Source of the DNA: an uncultured Muribaculaceae bacterium
GTDB lineage: Bacteria > Bacteroidota > Bacteroidia > Bacteroidales > Muribaculaceae
Direction: 5' to 3'
NCBI GenBank assembly: GCA_910583775.1
Contig: CAJTYD010000063.1
Coordinates: forward strand, 1 to 19,681
Length of the DNA stretch: 19,681 nucleotides
Made by a program: the position numbers and the translations under genes. Every line of letters begins with the position of its first letter. Position 1 is the first letter of the stretch. The notes beneath the pieces are model-generated. The model was not told where the DNA came from. It saw only the letters and a program-made list of their open reading frames with translations, and searched no databases. Of the stretch, positions 7,013 to 14,934 are shown piece after piece.

Positions 7013-8371
7013 ATGAACAGAGACAAACTTGATTTTCGCAATGAAAAGATAGGCAGATTGTTCAAAAGCCTTTTCTTTCCGACACTTGTGGCCATGGTCT
7101 TCAATTCCGTGCTCAATATATGCGACGGAATGTTTGTCGGACATGGCGTCGGGCCCGACGGTCTTGCAGCCATCAATATCGTGGCTCCTTTTTTCCTGCT
7201 TACAGTGGGCATCGGCCTTATGTTCGGATTCGGAGCGTCGGTGATCGGAAGTATCCGTCTTTCGGAGAACAACGTGAAGGCCGCCCGCATCATCATGACT
7301 CAGGCATATATCGCCGGTGCGGTGATATTCGCCGTGATCATAGCCGTCACTCTGTTATTCACCGATGAGATCCTTCGGCTTCTCGGCAGCAGCGACCGTC
7401 TGCTGGATCTTGCGAGAGACTATCTCGTCTGGCTTCTGCCGGGATTCTTCTTTTATTATCTTCAGTCGGTCGGCATGATGCTTGTGCGCCTCGACGGGTC
7501 GCCGAAATACGCTATGTCGGTGCAGGTAGTCGCTGCCGTCCTCAACATATTCCTCGACTGGCTCATGGTCTTCCCGCTCGAAATGGGCATTAAAGGAGCC
7601 TCGATCGCTACTTCATTCTCTTGCGTTGTCGGCGGAAGCATGGTGATGGTATATTTCATCTTCCTATCCGACAAACTCAAATTCTACCGACTCAAAAGAA
7701 GCTGGAAATCCTTTAAGCTTACCATGCGCAATGTAGGATACATGACAAAGATCGGAATGGCCACCTTCCTTCAGGAAATCGCAATGGGCGGCATGATGGT
7801 AACAGGCAACTATATGTTCATGAGATATCTTGGCGAGGCCGGCGTCGCCGCCTTCAGCGTAGGCTGCTACCTCTTCCCCATCATGTTCTCGATAAGCAAC
7901 GCCGTGGCTCAGTCGGCACAGCCGATCATCAGCTTCAACTACGGAGCCAAAGAAATGGACCGCGTGGCAAAAGCGTTACGGATCGCGCTTACTACCTCCG
8001 TTTTGTGCGGCGGCCTGATATCGGCGGCGATGTGGCTCGGCGCCCCGGCTCTCTCCTTCGTCTTCCTGCCCGAAGGCAGCGAGGCTTTCGCCATCGCCTC
8101 CCACGGACTGCCGATTCTCGGAATCTGCTCGCTCTTCTTCGCCGTCAACGTGACCCTCATCGGCTATTACCAGAGTATCGAGAAAGTTGTCGTTTCTACG
8201 CTCTATTCTCTTCTCCGCGGCATAATTTTCGTCATCCCGACATTCATTCTGCTGCCTCTGGTTTTCGGCGACACCGGCCTGTGGCTGGCAATCCCGGCAG
8301 CGGAAATCCTCACGATGATAATTATCATCACTGTCTTCCGAATCTCGCGCCATCAGGCAATCGCAGGTTAG
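7013..8371 (+). CDS. MATE-family multidrug/cation antiporter
   Basis: A 452-residue inner-membrane exporter of the MATE family (NorM/DinF/MepA type), which pumps cationic drugs or metabolites out in exchange for Na+ or H+. About 12 hydrophobic helices are arranged in two similar halves. The N-terminal half has the family-typical KSLFFPTLVAMVFNSVLNIC and DGMFVGHGVGPDGLAAINI stretches. The second half begins near TKIGMATFLQEIAMGG and has AVAQSAQPIISFNYGA. Length is normal for the family. It is transcribed alone, divergently from the two-component operon, behind a long leader with the palindrome at 6760-6951. A terminator follows at 8426-8461. Substrate cannot be told from sequence. Confidence 0.93.
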   Translation: MNRDKLDFRNEKIGRLFKSLFFPTLVAMVFNSVLNICDGMFVGHGVGPDGLAAINIVAPFFLLTVGIGLMFGFGASVIGSIRLSENNVKAARIIMTQAYIAGAVIFAVIIAVTLLFTDEILRLLGSSDRLLDLARDYLVWLLPGFFFYYLQSVGMMLVRLDGSPKYAMSVQVVAAVLNIFLDWLMVFPLEMGIKGASIATSFSCVVGGSMVMVYFIFLSDKLKFYRLKRSWKSFKLTMRNVGYMTKIGMATFLQEIAMGGMMVTGNYMFMRYLGEAGVAAFSVGCYLFPIMFSISNAVAQSAQPIISFNYGAKEMDRVAKALRIALTTSVLCGGLISAAMWLGAPALSFVFLPEGSEAFAIASHGLPILGICSLFFAVNVTLIGYYQSIEKVVVSTLYSLLRGIIFVIPTFILLPLVFGDTGLWLAIPAAEILTMIIIITVFRISRHQAIAG

Positions 8372-8425
8372 ACTCCTTTCCTTAAGCGTTTGTTCAGCCT
8401 GAATACCAACAAACATATCATTACG

Positions 8426-8461
8426 AAAAAGGCCGGGACGATCGCTCGTCTCAGCCTTTTT
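8426..8461. terminator. Bidirectional terminator between MATE and the cupin gene
   Basis: AAAAAGGC (8426-8433) pairs with GCCTTTTT (8454-8461). The stem continues with mostly paired CGGGACGA/TCGTCTCA around a TCGC loop. A-rich on one side and T-rich on the other, it can act in both directions for the convergent MATE and cupin genes. Confidence 0.8.
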
Positions 8462-8519
8462 CATATATTCCTCTTCTTTATGTTTGTTCCTTAACCGGAT
8501 CATTCCTGCCAAGAGCCGC

Positions 8520-9338
8520 TTATTTCAGCTTGCCGTATTCCTCGTCGCTCACCGGCTCGAGCCATACATTCTCCGTCTTTTCGCCGGGAACCGAGAAGGC
8601 GAGATGGGCGAACCAGGAATCCTTGGCGGCGCCGTGCCAGTGTTTCACGTTGGCGGGGATATTGATCACAGTGCCGGGAAGAATCTCCACGGCAGGTTTG
8701 CCCTCTTCCTGATACCATCCTCTTCCGGCCACACCGACAAGCATCTGGCCTCCTCCCTTAAAGGCTTTGTGTATGTGCCAGTTGTTGCGGCAACCGGGTT
8801 CAAACGTCACGTTTGCAAACGGGATCTGGCTGGTCGAAATCGGAGCCAGGTAGCTGTTGCCTATGAAATACCTGGCGTATGCGGTATTGGGCTCCCCGAT
8901 CGGGAAGATCATCTCCCTCTGGAAAGCGGACTTGGCATCCTCCCCCTTGATATCATCGTTCCAGACCTCTTTGGCAAGCCTGAATGCCGCCCAGGCTTTA
9001 GGCCAGCCGGCATAGAAGGCGATATGGGTGATGATTTCGGCGGCCTCGGTGCGGGTGATTCCGTTTTTCTTAGCCTCCAGGAGATGGAATTTCAGCGAGC
9101 TGTCGGTGATTCCCTGTGAGATAAGCGAAGTGATCGTGACAAGACTTCGGTCGCGAAGCGACAGAAGATCGTTGCGGCTCCACACCTCCCCGAACAGAAT
9201 ATCATCGTTTAGACGGGCGAATTCCGGGGCAAAGTCCCCCAGCTGGTCCCTGCCCGCTGTCTGTACTATTTTCGTCTGTGCCATAATATTGGATGTTAAT
9301 GCCGCTGTCAACAGCATGATTATTTTTAATTTTCTCAT
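8520..9338 (-). CDS. Exported carboxymuconolactone decarboxylase-like / cupin fusion protein
   Basis: A 272-residue two-domain protein. A signal peptide ends near MAQ (about residue 20). Residues about 30-128 match the carboxymuconolactone decarboxylase fold of the Cys-less PcaC type, with SLKFHLLEAKKNGITRTEAA and THIAFYAGWPKAWAA. Residues about 170-250 form a cupin barrel with metal-ligand candidates H188, H190, Q198 and H233 or H235 (WHIH ... KHWHG). CMD/cupin fusions are common in Bacteroidetes and proteobacteria and often annotated only by domain. The leader suggests an envelope location, odd for PcaC-type catabolism, so a redox or small-molecule role is equally possible. No pathway partners are nearby. 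Confidence 0.88.
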   Translation of the reverse strand: MRKLKIIMLLTAALTSNIMAQTKIVQTAGRDQLGDFAPEFARLNDDILFGEVWSRNDLLSLRDRSLVTITSLISQGITDSSLKFHLLEAKKNGITRTEAAEIITHIAFYAGWPKAWAAFRLAKEVWNDDIKGEDAKSAFQREMIFPIGEPNTAYARYFIGNSYLAPISTSQIPFANVTFEPGCRNNWHIHKAFKGGGQMLVGVAGRGWYQEEGKPAVEILPGTVINIPANVKHWHGAAKDSWFAHLAFSVPGEKTENVWLEPVSDEEYGKLK

Positions 9339-9376
9339 AAATCTATTTTTATCGTGTTTAGCTTCAGATCATGAGG

Positions 9377-9384
9377 CAAAATTA
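9377..9384 (-). promoter_or_regulatory. -7-like box TAATTTTG upstream of the CMD/cupin gene
   Basis: Matches TAnnTTTG on the minus strand, 38 bases before the ATG at 9338. No TTTG is found at the normal 19-21-base spacing, so the assignment is tentative. Confidence 0.35.
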
Positions 9385-9458
9385 ATCAAATCCGCCATTT
9401 TATTTTTATCAAAATCACAGCAATAATAACCAAATTCAAATATCAGCCAAACAGATAA

Positions 9459-10601
9459 TCAGTCAAGAGCCGCCTTGGCTTCCCGATTTCCTTTGCCTAA
9501 GGAGGATTTGCTCACTCCTACCATCCAGCTGCAGAACGGTATCACAGAAAGAAGCTTTGTGGCCAGGAAACTGCATGTAAATGTCGCTACGGCGATAACG
9601 GGAATGGCAAGGACCGTTGGTAATGCCATCTCTCCTTTGAATATGCCCACCCAGAAGCCGAGCCAGAGGATATGCATAAGATACATTCCATAACTGCAGT
9701 TCGACAGTTCGGCGATCATACGCGGAGTCTTTGTTTTCCGGATGCAGGTGAAAAGCAGGAAAGCGCCGATTGTCAGCATCACGCAGTTGATCGTGCAGAA
9801 CGACCATCCGAGCTCAAGCACCGGAGTGGAATGCAATACCCCCGGAACCGCCTGGATATAGAACGAAAGGATCGTCCATACAGCGCCGACAACGAGTAGC
9901 GTCGTTCCTATCAGGATGCGCTTCCGCACGCTCCAGTCGAGATGAACCCTGATATAGTGGGCCACTACCAGATAGCCGAGATATCCGGAAAAATACCACA
10001 ACAGATGGAAATCATTCCAGAAACACTGGCCCCAGACTTCGCCGAAGAATCGGTTCAGATACGGCATGCACGTCGATATAAGGAACAGGACTATGAAGAA
10101 ACGCTCTTCCCTGGCCGAGGCTTTGGCGAGCCAGGGCGAGATAATGGGTATGAAAAGATAAAGGCTGATCAGAGGATACATGAACCAGAGGTGTCCGGCA
10201 AGCGTCGGAAAATTCAAGGGGAGCCGCAGCAGATCGGTGGTGGCGGTCTCCATTGTTATCTGGTTCCAGAGCATCGGGACGGTGGAATATACCACCATAA
10301 AGAAGATGAATGCCGGAAGGATTCTCACGGCTCTTCTCTTATAGAATTCCATGGTAGACTGTCCCTCTTTGAGAGGCACGAGCAGAAAGGCCGAAACCAG
10401 CATGAACAGAGGCACAGCCATTCGCGAGAAGCCGTCGTAGATCGAGACCCACAGACGGTCGGTTTCGTTCGCCAAAAATGACTGAGGACCGGCCATGTCG
10501 GTCGAGCCGGGAGCGCCGTAATAGTTCTCGCTCGCATGAACCAAGATCACAAGGAAGCAGGCGAATACCCGCAGATAGTCAAGAAAACATATTCGTTTCA
10601 T
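9459..10601 (-). CDS. Membrane acyltransferase (Acyl_transf_3 / OatA-like family)
   Basis: A 380-residue integral-membrane acyltransferase with about ten hydrophobic helices. The N-terminus has the family signature FLDYLRVFACFLVILVHASE, with the likely catalytic His22, followed by SRMAVPLFMLVSAFLLVPL. Such enzymes move acetyl or other acyl groups across the membrane onto surface sugars, peptidoglycan or lipids. The family does not reveal the acceptor. It starts 33 bases after the phosphodiesterase stop codon on the same strand and is probably its operon partner. No glycosyltransferase genes are adjacent, so the acceptor remains open. Confidence 0.9.
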   Translation of the reverse strand: MKRICFLDYLRVFACFLVILVHASENYYGAPGSTDMAGPQSFLANETDRLWVSIYDGFSRMAVPLFMLVSAFLLVPLKEGQSTMEFYKRRAVRILPAFIFFMVVYSTVPMLWNQITMETATTDLLRLPLNFPTLAGHLWFMYPLISLYLFIPIISPWLAKASAREERFFIVLFLISTCMPYLNRFFGEVWGQCFWNDFHLLWYFSGYLGYLVVAHYIRVHLDWSVRKRILIGTTLLVVGAVWTILSFYIQAVPGVLHSTPVLELGWSFCTINCVMLTIGAFLLFTCIRKTKTPRMIAELSNCSYGMYLMHILWLGFWVGIFKGEMALPTVLAIPVIAVATFTCSFLATKLLSVIPFCSWMVGVSKSSLGKGNREAKAALD

Positions 10602-10634
10602 CTTAAGTGTGTGTTAGAAAAGTATTATATGGAT

Positions 10635-11549
10635 TTACCTGTATATGCTCTTCATGGGGCGGCCGGTCCAGACTTGCGGCTGGGTGAGCCCGAGGATATC
10701 GGCAACGGTCGAGGCAGTGTCATACTGCATCATGCTTTCCTGAATCTCTCCCCCTTTGCAAATTCCCTTTCCGGCAACCACAAAAGGCGTTTCCATCTCC
10801 TGGAGGGTGATGCCGCCGTGGCCTTTGTTGATGCCTCCATGGTCGGCGGTGACTATGATCACGGTGTTGTCATAGATACCGGCCTTTTTCGTTGCCTCCA
10901 CGATTCTGCCGACAAACTGATCGAGTTTCGTCAACATAGTGTAATATTCGGGAGTGTCGTGGCCTGCGGCGTGACCCGTATGGTCAGGCTCGTCGAAGCA
11001 GACGGCAAGAAGTTGCGGACGTTTATCGACGATATATTTTTCAGCCACCTTGCAGAGTGTGTCGGGATGCAGTTTGTCGGGAACGGCCTGTTCGTGATGG
11101 CTCAGCGACAGAGTGTCGACAAGGTGCTTGATGCCGTCCCATTCATAGAGGACGCCGATCTCAGCCTCCGGACGCTGTTCGCGCATGATGCTGAATACCG
11201 TGGGGAAAATGCCGTTTTTGTTGACCTCGCGCGAAGGAATCTCCGGAGTCTTGGAGCCCCATTTTGTGTATCCGTGCAGCTCCACGGGGGCGCCCATAAA
11301 CATCGACGCCCAGTTCGGAGCGCTTGAGGAAGGTGATACCGTGCGTTTTTTCAACGTAAAGCATCCGGCATCCATCAATGCCTTCACGTTAGGCATATCC
11401 GCTTTCGGCACGCTATAGGCTCCCCAGCCGTCGAGGCCGACGATTATCACATGTTCCGCTTTGGAACGCTTCGCAGCTTCCGCGGAGAAAGCCGACGCCA
11501 GCCCTACGGCCACCGCCAGCAGAAAAGAAAAAAGTCTAACCGGTTTCAT
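10635..11549 (-). CDS. Secreted type I phosphodiesterase / nucleotide pyrophosphatase-like (alkaline phosphatase superfamily)
   Basis: An exported metallo-phosphoesterase of the alkaline phosphatase superfamily. I place the start at the ATG at 11549 (304 residues, MKPVRLFSFLLAVAVG, a clean signal peptide ending near SAEA) rather than the GTG at 11570, which adds seven polar residues. Metal-site motifs are visible: VGLDGWG (first Asp), SSSAPNWASMFMG (nucleophile region, with Ser in the place of the usual Thr of T-x-P-N), DEPDHTGHAAGHD, and TADHGGINKGHGG. Zinc dependence follows from the family. Substrate could be a nucleotide, phospholipid head group or sugar phosphate. The acyltransferase gene follows 33 bases downstream. 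Confidence 0.88.
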   Translation of the reverse strand: MKPVRLFSFLLAVAVGLASAFSAEAAKRSKAEHVIIVGLDGWGAYSVPKADMPNVKALMDAGCFTLKKRTVSPSSSAPNWASMFMGAPVELHGYTKWGSKTPEIPSREVNKNGIFPTVFSIMREQRPEAEIGVLYEWDGIKHLVDTLSLSHHEQAVPDKLHPDTLCKVAEKYIVDKRPQLLAVCFDEPDHTGHAAGHDTPEYYTMLTKLDQFVGRIVEATKKAGIYDNTVIIVTADHGGINKGHGGITLQEMETPFVVAGKGICKGGEIQESMMQYDTASTVADILGLTQPQVWTGRPMKSIYR

Positions 11550-11569
11550 CTTGTCAACATTGGTTTCCA

Positions 11570-11577
11570 CAAATTTA
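11570..11577 (-). promoter_or_regulatory. -7 box TAAATTTG for the phosphodiesterase/acyltransferase unit
   Basis: Exact TAnnTTTG match on the minus strand, 20 bases before the ATG at 11549, which also argues against the GTG at 11570 as start since that base lies inside the box. No -33 TTTG at standard spacing. Confidence 0.45.
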
Positions 11578-11927
11578 CGAAAACATTTTCAAAAACAGAT
11601 GCTCAAATTTAATTTACTCAAGTTTTCAATTCTCCGTGGGTCCTCAGCGTCTCTGCATGCGTTTTTCACCTTCAATGCCATGGTTTAGCAATCACCTCAA
11701 AACACCAGGATAATCAATCTATTATAAAAATCCAAAGGAATAACTCGTCCCTATCGGTTGCGACAAAAAACTGGAAGGTTCGATTACTTTATGTTTAGGA
11801 AACATTAAAAAAGTAAAAAACTGTCCAAAACGTGTATGGATAAATTGAAATGGGCTATTTTGCAAAGATATGGAACAACAAATTTTCATCGGCCGTGGAA
11901 ACGAGCGAAAGCTATTGAAATAAAACA

Positions 11928-11961
11928 CCATCCGCAAAACTATTTCAAGTTTCGCGGATGG
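11928..11961. terminator. Strong hairpin, likely terminator for minus-strand transcription
   Basis: CCATCCGC (11928-11935) pairs perfectly with GCGGATGG (11954-11961). After one mismatch, AAAC/GTTT extends the stem around an 8-base loop. On the minus strand GTGTTTTATTT follows, resembling a U tract. It may end the exported-protein operon, although it lies 467 bases beyond the last stop codon. Confidence 0.55.
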
Positions 11962-12033
11962 TTAAAAATTGTAGAGGTATATTTTGTTATTGACTTAACT
12001 CAGAAAATTTTCAGTTAATTTCAGATTATTGAT

Positions 12034-12416
12034 CATTAGTGGTGCGTTTAGTTTAAAGTCTGATACATATCTTTAATACTCAGATGTAAGACCATCCCGC
12101 AGAGGTTTTCCCGCAAAGGCTTTTGTTTCCGGTTTGTCTCAATTCAGAGGGTGCGCCTTCGGCTTTTAGAGTGCGCCGAGGGCTGACGCGCGGAGGATTC
12201 CATAATGTTTTTCGGCATCGTTTTAGCGGCTGGCTCTGCGTGCTCTAAAAGTCGAAGACGCAATCTCCTCATCTTAACCCTCCCAAAGCGATGCATCTAC
12301 AATCTATAATACTTTGCGGTATAATTCTTTGCGGGTCCTCTTGCCCCTTTGCGGGAGGATTAGATACCGATTATTAGCAATATATATCAAATAGTATTTT
12401 TAACGCGCTACTAATG
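12034..12416. repeat. Nested inverted-repeat element, about 383 bp
   Basis: Outer arms CATTAGTGGTGCGTT (12034-12048) and its imperfect inverted copy (12402-12416, 13 of 15 bases) enclose further pairs: CCCGCAAAGG (12110-12119) with CCTTTGCGGG (12346-12355), and GCGCCTTCGGCTTTTAGAG (from 12153 to 12176) with 12238-12261. Three CTTTGCGG units lie on the right (12312, 12327, 12347) and two CCCGCARAGG units on the left (12096, 12110). Looser similarity extends beyond both outer arms and reaches the stop codon of the lipoprotein gene. It has no coding frame and looks like a dispersed repeat or decayed mobile element. Confidence 0.55.
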
Positions 12417-12427
12417 ATTATTGATTT

Positions 12428-12844
12428 TTACTGAACTCTTTCCCAAGTCCAGATATCCTCTTCTCCTTCGTCATCAATCCATAACCAGACAATCTTATCC
12501 TTTGTTACAGATTTAGCCTTAAGTTTATAAGTATAAAAATCGGAGCCTCCGTCCATATAATTCTTCAACGTAACCCATCCATCCCGGTAACTCCACTCAA
12601 CAGGATCTTTGGGATTATTATTAAGATATTCATTTAAATTTGAATACCAGTTTCCCTTTCCGTCTGATTTTAATACGAGAACATCGTCATCGCCATCCTG
12701 CATCCAAGCGCCCACGATAACTTTTGATAAATCATCACCATCTGGGCCATCATCATCCTTACAGCTTGTGAAGGTGAAACCACATATAACGGCTAAAGCC
12801 ATCAAAATAAATGTTTTTGTCTGAAAAAATTTAATTGATTTCAT
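12428..12844 (-). CDS. Lipocalin-like small lipoprotein
   Basis: A 138-residue lipoprotein. The signal peptide ends in the lipobox FTSC, with lipidated Cys28, followed by KDDDGPDGDD. That acidic stretch resembles the Bacteroidetes lipoprotein export signal for the cell surface. The mature part starts with a VIVGAWMQDGDDDVLVLKSD segment and has regularly spaced Trp residues and beta-strand patterns, ending WTWERVQ, like the lipocalin-like DUF families of Bacteroidales. It is the last of four minus-strand genes, 36 bases after its neighbour. Ligand and role unknown. Confidence 0.8.
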   Translation of the reverse strand: MKSIKFFQTKTFILMALAVICGFTFTSCKDDDGPDGDDLSKVIVGAWMQDGDDDVLVLKSDGKGNWYSNLNEYLNNNPKDPVEWSYRDGWVTLKNYMDGGSDFYTYKLKAKSVTKDKIVWLWIDDEGEEDIWTWERVQ

Positions 12845-12880
12845 AATAGTTTTAATTAATTATAATACAGATATTTGAAA

Positions 12881-13543
12881 TTAGATCTGAGTAAATGTCA
12901 TATCCTCTACTATGAGTGTCTGCTTGCCGAAAGTATAGAATCCGATTCCGGAAAAATCCAATGGCATATATTTTACCTTCAGGATTTCCATATCATCAAC
13001 ATAGAACGACATAACATCGCCATCCGAAACAAGCTTCCATTGCTGATCAAGTTTCTTCTTATTCTCCCATTTGACGCCCTGCACAATATTGCCGACAACC
13101 CGGTTGTCCACATAACGGGTAAAATTCACCATCTCGTCGTTAAATGTAAAAGCATAGAAATTGCCTCCGTCTTTATAATTGAAGACAAAACCACAAACGC
13201 GGTCATTCGCAAGCTTGTCAATTTTTACATTTGCAATTACCTCGAAAGGTTTCTTCACGTCAAGAGGCGCATAGCAATGCGTTTCAAAGAAAGTATTTTC
13301 TCCAACTTTCGTAGCGACACCGCTCATAACTGTCAGGAAAGCTCCTGCTGCTTTATTTTCACCTTTCGATTTAATGGTCATCACTCCCTTGTCGATAACA
13401 GCCGAGCCTTTGCTACTTTCAAAAGCACATTCCGTCCAGCCAAGAGAATTGGCATCAAACGTGTCGGTAAAACTCTGGGATCTTGCGTTGGCAGCAAACA
13501 ATGCCACGATTCCTAAAAACAAAACTAATTTATTCATAATCAT
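12881..13543 (-). CDS. Secreted beta-rich protein, LamG/concanavalin-like
   Basis: A 220-residue exported protein. The signal peptide (MNKLVLFLGIVALFAANARS) is followed by QSFTDTFDANSLGWTECAFE, the typical opening of a concanavalin-like jelly roll. Later segments AFTFNDEMVNFTRYV, QQWKLVSDGDVMSFYVDDME and GIGFYTFGKQTLIVEDMTF also fit this fold, which is common in Bacteroidetes glycan-related proteins. No catalytic residues are evident, so binding rather than hydrolysis is more likely. The Met at codon 3 (13537) is an equally good start. Neighbours are 36 and 31 bases away, all on the minus strand. Fold assignment is by eye. Confidence 0.75.
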   Translation of the reverse strand: MIMNKLVLFLGIVALFAANARSQSFTDTFDANSLGWTECAFESSKGSAVIDKGVMTIKSKGENKAAGAFLTVMSGVATKVGENTFFETHCYAPLDVKKPFEVIANVKIDKLANDRVCGFVFNYKDGGNFYAFTFNDEMVNFTRYVDNRVVGNIVQGVKWENKKKLDQQWKLVSDGDVMSFYVDDMEILKVKYMPLDFSGIGFYTFGKQTLIVEDMTFTQI

Positions 13544-13574
13544 AAAAAATTTAGGTTAGTTAAAAAACTACTTG

Positions 13575-14279
13575 TTAAATACTACTTGCCTTTCCTATTC
13601 TCGTCTGCAACTCTTCGACCATCGGTTCCAGTTCTTTAGGCAGTCTGTCTACCTCATCAAACTCTCCATGACGTGCAGCCATGGCTCCGGCCACTTCCGA
13701 TGATATTTTGATCTGGAAAGCTACTCTTTCCGGTGTTGTCACGTCTCTGACCGTAACTCTATTACGGAGCTGTTTCTCCGACATATTGAAAGATTTATAC
13801 TTCCATGGGGTCTGAAGATAGCCCCCACGAAAATCTGTAGTTTCTATTTCGGGGAAATAGTTAAGCAGAATCTGATGAAGCAACTTCCAGGCAGGTTCAC
13901 TGTTGATGTTACCTTCCTCATCTTTCGTATAATATTTCGGATCAAGCGTTATCGTCATAAATTTGTTGACAAGTCCGGAAGAAGCGGAACCTCGATAAAA
14001 CCCATCCTGCATTAGATTAAACGATAGAGAATTACGTTCATCGCCTCCGTAAAATTTAGAATGTGCCGTTGTGTATTCCTCACATTCTACTCTGATAATG
14101 ACCACTTGATTTTTCTTTTTCGGTCGACTGAATTCTCCATATCCATGTCCGATAAGACTGTTGTCGACATAAATCGCAGCTTCCTGCGGCTGCACGGATA
14201 TCTTGATTACCTTTTCACGTTTTGCTACTGCTGGAAACGATAAAAAAATGGCAATCAAGAAAAAGATAATCTTTTTCAT
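13575..14279 (-). CDS. Exported PEGA-like domain protein
   Basis: A 234-residue protein with a signal peptide (MKKIIFFLIAIFLSFPAVA). An N-terminal PEGA-like beta domain spans about residues 24-95: VIKISVQPQEAAIYVDNSLI, GHGYGEF and RVECEEYTTAHSKFYG. The remainder (about 110-234) is mixed, with LLHQILLNYFPEIETTDFRG and a charged helical end, and I do not recognise it. Its PEGA-like part resembles that of the gene just upstream, IYVDNSLIG against IYVDDEYLG, suggesting a shared origin. Only 3 bases separate the two genes, so they are almost surely cotranslated. Function unknown. Confidence 0.75.
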   Translation of the reverse strand: MKKIIFFLIAIFLSFPAVAKREKVIKISVQPQEAAIYVDNSLIGHGYGEFSRPKKKNQVVIIRVECEEYTTAHSKFYGGDERNSLSFNLMQDGFYRGSASSGLVNKFMTITLDPKYYTKDEEGNINSEPAWKLLHQILLNYFPEIETTDFRGGYLQTPWKYKSFNMSEKQLRNRVTVRDVTTPERVAFQIKISSEVAGAMAARHGEFDEVDRLPKELEPMVEELQTRIGKASSI

Positions 14280-14282
14280 AAG

Positions 14283-14621
14283 CTAAAAAGGTTTGGATGA
14301 ATATCTATAATGTTTTGGTATTTGCAACTCCACGAGGGTTCCCTTGCGGCTATCCACACTGATTCTTCTGTGATACACTTCAACCCCGTTGTCTCTGCAG
14401 GAAACTTCAATATATTTTCGGTCTTTAGGGACGGTATACCTTACGAGGTCTCTACCCAGATACTCGTCATCGACATAGATCTCTATGTTTCTTTCCTGGC
14501 ACGAAAAAGTAATCGTCCTTGAAGAGGAACACGAACAAAGCAAGGGGAATAAAAAAATAATGGCAAGAAATATCTTAATAGGATATTTCCGGGACTTAAA
14601 AGAAGACAAACAAAAATTCAT
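14283..14621 (-). CDS. Small PEGA-like lipoprotein
   Basis: A frame open back to 14897 begins only with TTG, and its first 92 residues look unlike a protein. I choose the ATG at 14621, giving 112 residues: basic start, hydrophobic helix IKIFLAIIFLFPLL, lipobox LCSC with Cys31, then SSSRTITFSC. The mature domain is PEGA-like: RNIEIYVDDEYLGRD, VPKDRKYIEVSCRDNG and a closing KGTLVELQIPKHY. It is first in the four-gene exported-protein operon and is preceded by the probable non-coding RNA at 14665-14990. Role unknown. Confidence 0.7.
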   Translation of the reverse strand: MNFCLSSFKSRKYPIKIFLAIIFLFPLLCSCSSSRTITFSCQERNIEIYVDDEYLGRDLVRYTVPKDRKYIEVSCRDNGVEVYHRRISVDSRKGTLVELQIPKHYRYSSKPF

Positions 14622-14664
14622 CAAATAATAAATTATGCCAGAGACTCCCTGAATGGCAATAAAC

Positions 14665-14763
14665 AAAAAAAGCGTGAGAGCCGTACTTGTTGCCCGTCCC
14701 GCTGTCAGAGGCTCTGGTATTGCCTGGTAAAGTAGGACAAGCAAACACGCAGAAGCCTCACGC
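14665..14763 (-). ncRNA. Candidate structured RNA 3' part with intrinsic terminator
   Basis: On the minus strand GCGTGAG (14763-14757) pairs with CTCACGC (14678-14672), directly followed by seven U (14671-14665). Inside, TGTTTGCTTGTCC pairs with GGACGGGCAACA using one bulge and two G-U pairs, with an internal loop between the two stems. The layout recalls 6S-like or other rod-shaped small RNAs, but I cannot assign it to a family. The reading frame through it is part of the TTG-started extension that I reject as protein. Confidence 0.45.
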
Positions 14764-14934
14764 AGAATATGCATTAAACCTCGGCTACAAATACTCTCGC
14801 ATTCATAACCGGATGAATAAACATATCCACATTGACATCTACCGTTTGCTACAGTCTTGACTTTACCAATGAAATTTACCAGATTTCTGACAGCCAAGAA
14901 AGAGTTCGAGTAAACGCTTTCGAATTATAACATG

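Larger units (their letters stand above)
11578..12427. other. Gene-free region of about 850 bases
   Basis: I see no convincing gene here. Two short frames (11836-12018 plus, 11722-11937 minus) have no recognisable domain or start context. The region holds a hairpin at 11928-11961 and a nested inverted-repeat element at 12034-12416. The rest is AT-rich without clear structure. Confidence 0.6.

Noticed and set aside
7976..8512. 178-residue minus-strand frame
   Set aside because: Antisense to the MATE gene and crosses its terminator; charged low-complexity translation typical of a shadow frame.
8484..9119. 211-residue plus-strand frame
   Set aside because: Antisense to the CMD/cupin gene, whose domains are clear.
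10536..11327. 263-residue plus-strand frame
   Set aside because: Antisense to the phosphodiesterase, which has intact metal-site motifs; shadow frame.
11836..12018. 60-residue plus-strand frame (MDKLKWAILQRYG start)
   Set aside because: No recognisable domain and it crosses a strong hairpin at 11928-11961; not enough support for a gene or transposase remnant.
12875..13516. 213-residue plus-strand frame
   Set aside because: Antisense to the secreted jelly-roll-like protein, which has a signal peptide and fits the operon.
14622..14897. N-terminal extension of the 14283 frame (92 residues from a TTG start)
   Set aside because: Non-ATG start, no signal peptide at the front, unusual Cys-rich composition, and it crosses a hairpin with a U tract; the internal ATG at 14621 gives a normal lipoprotein.
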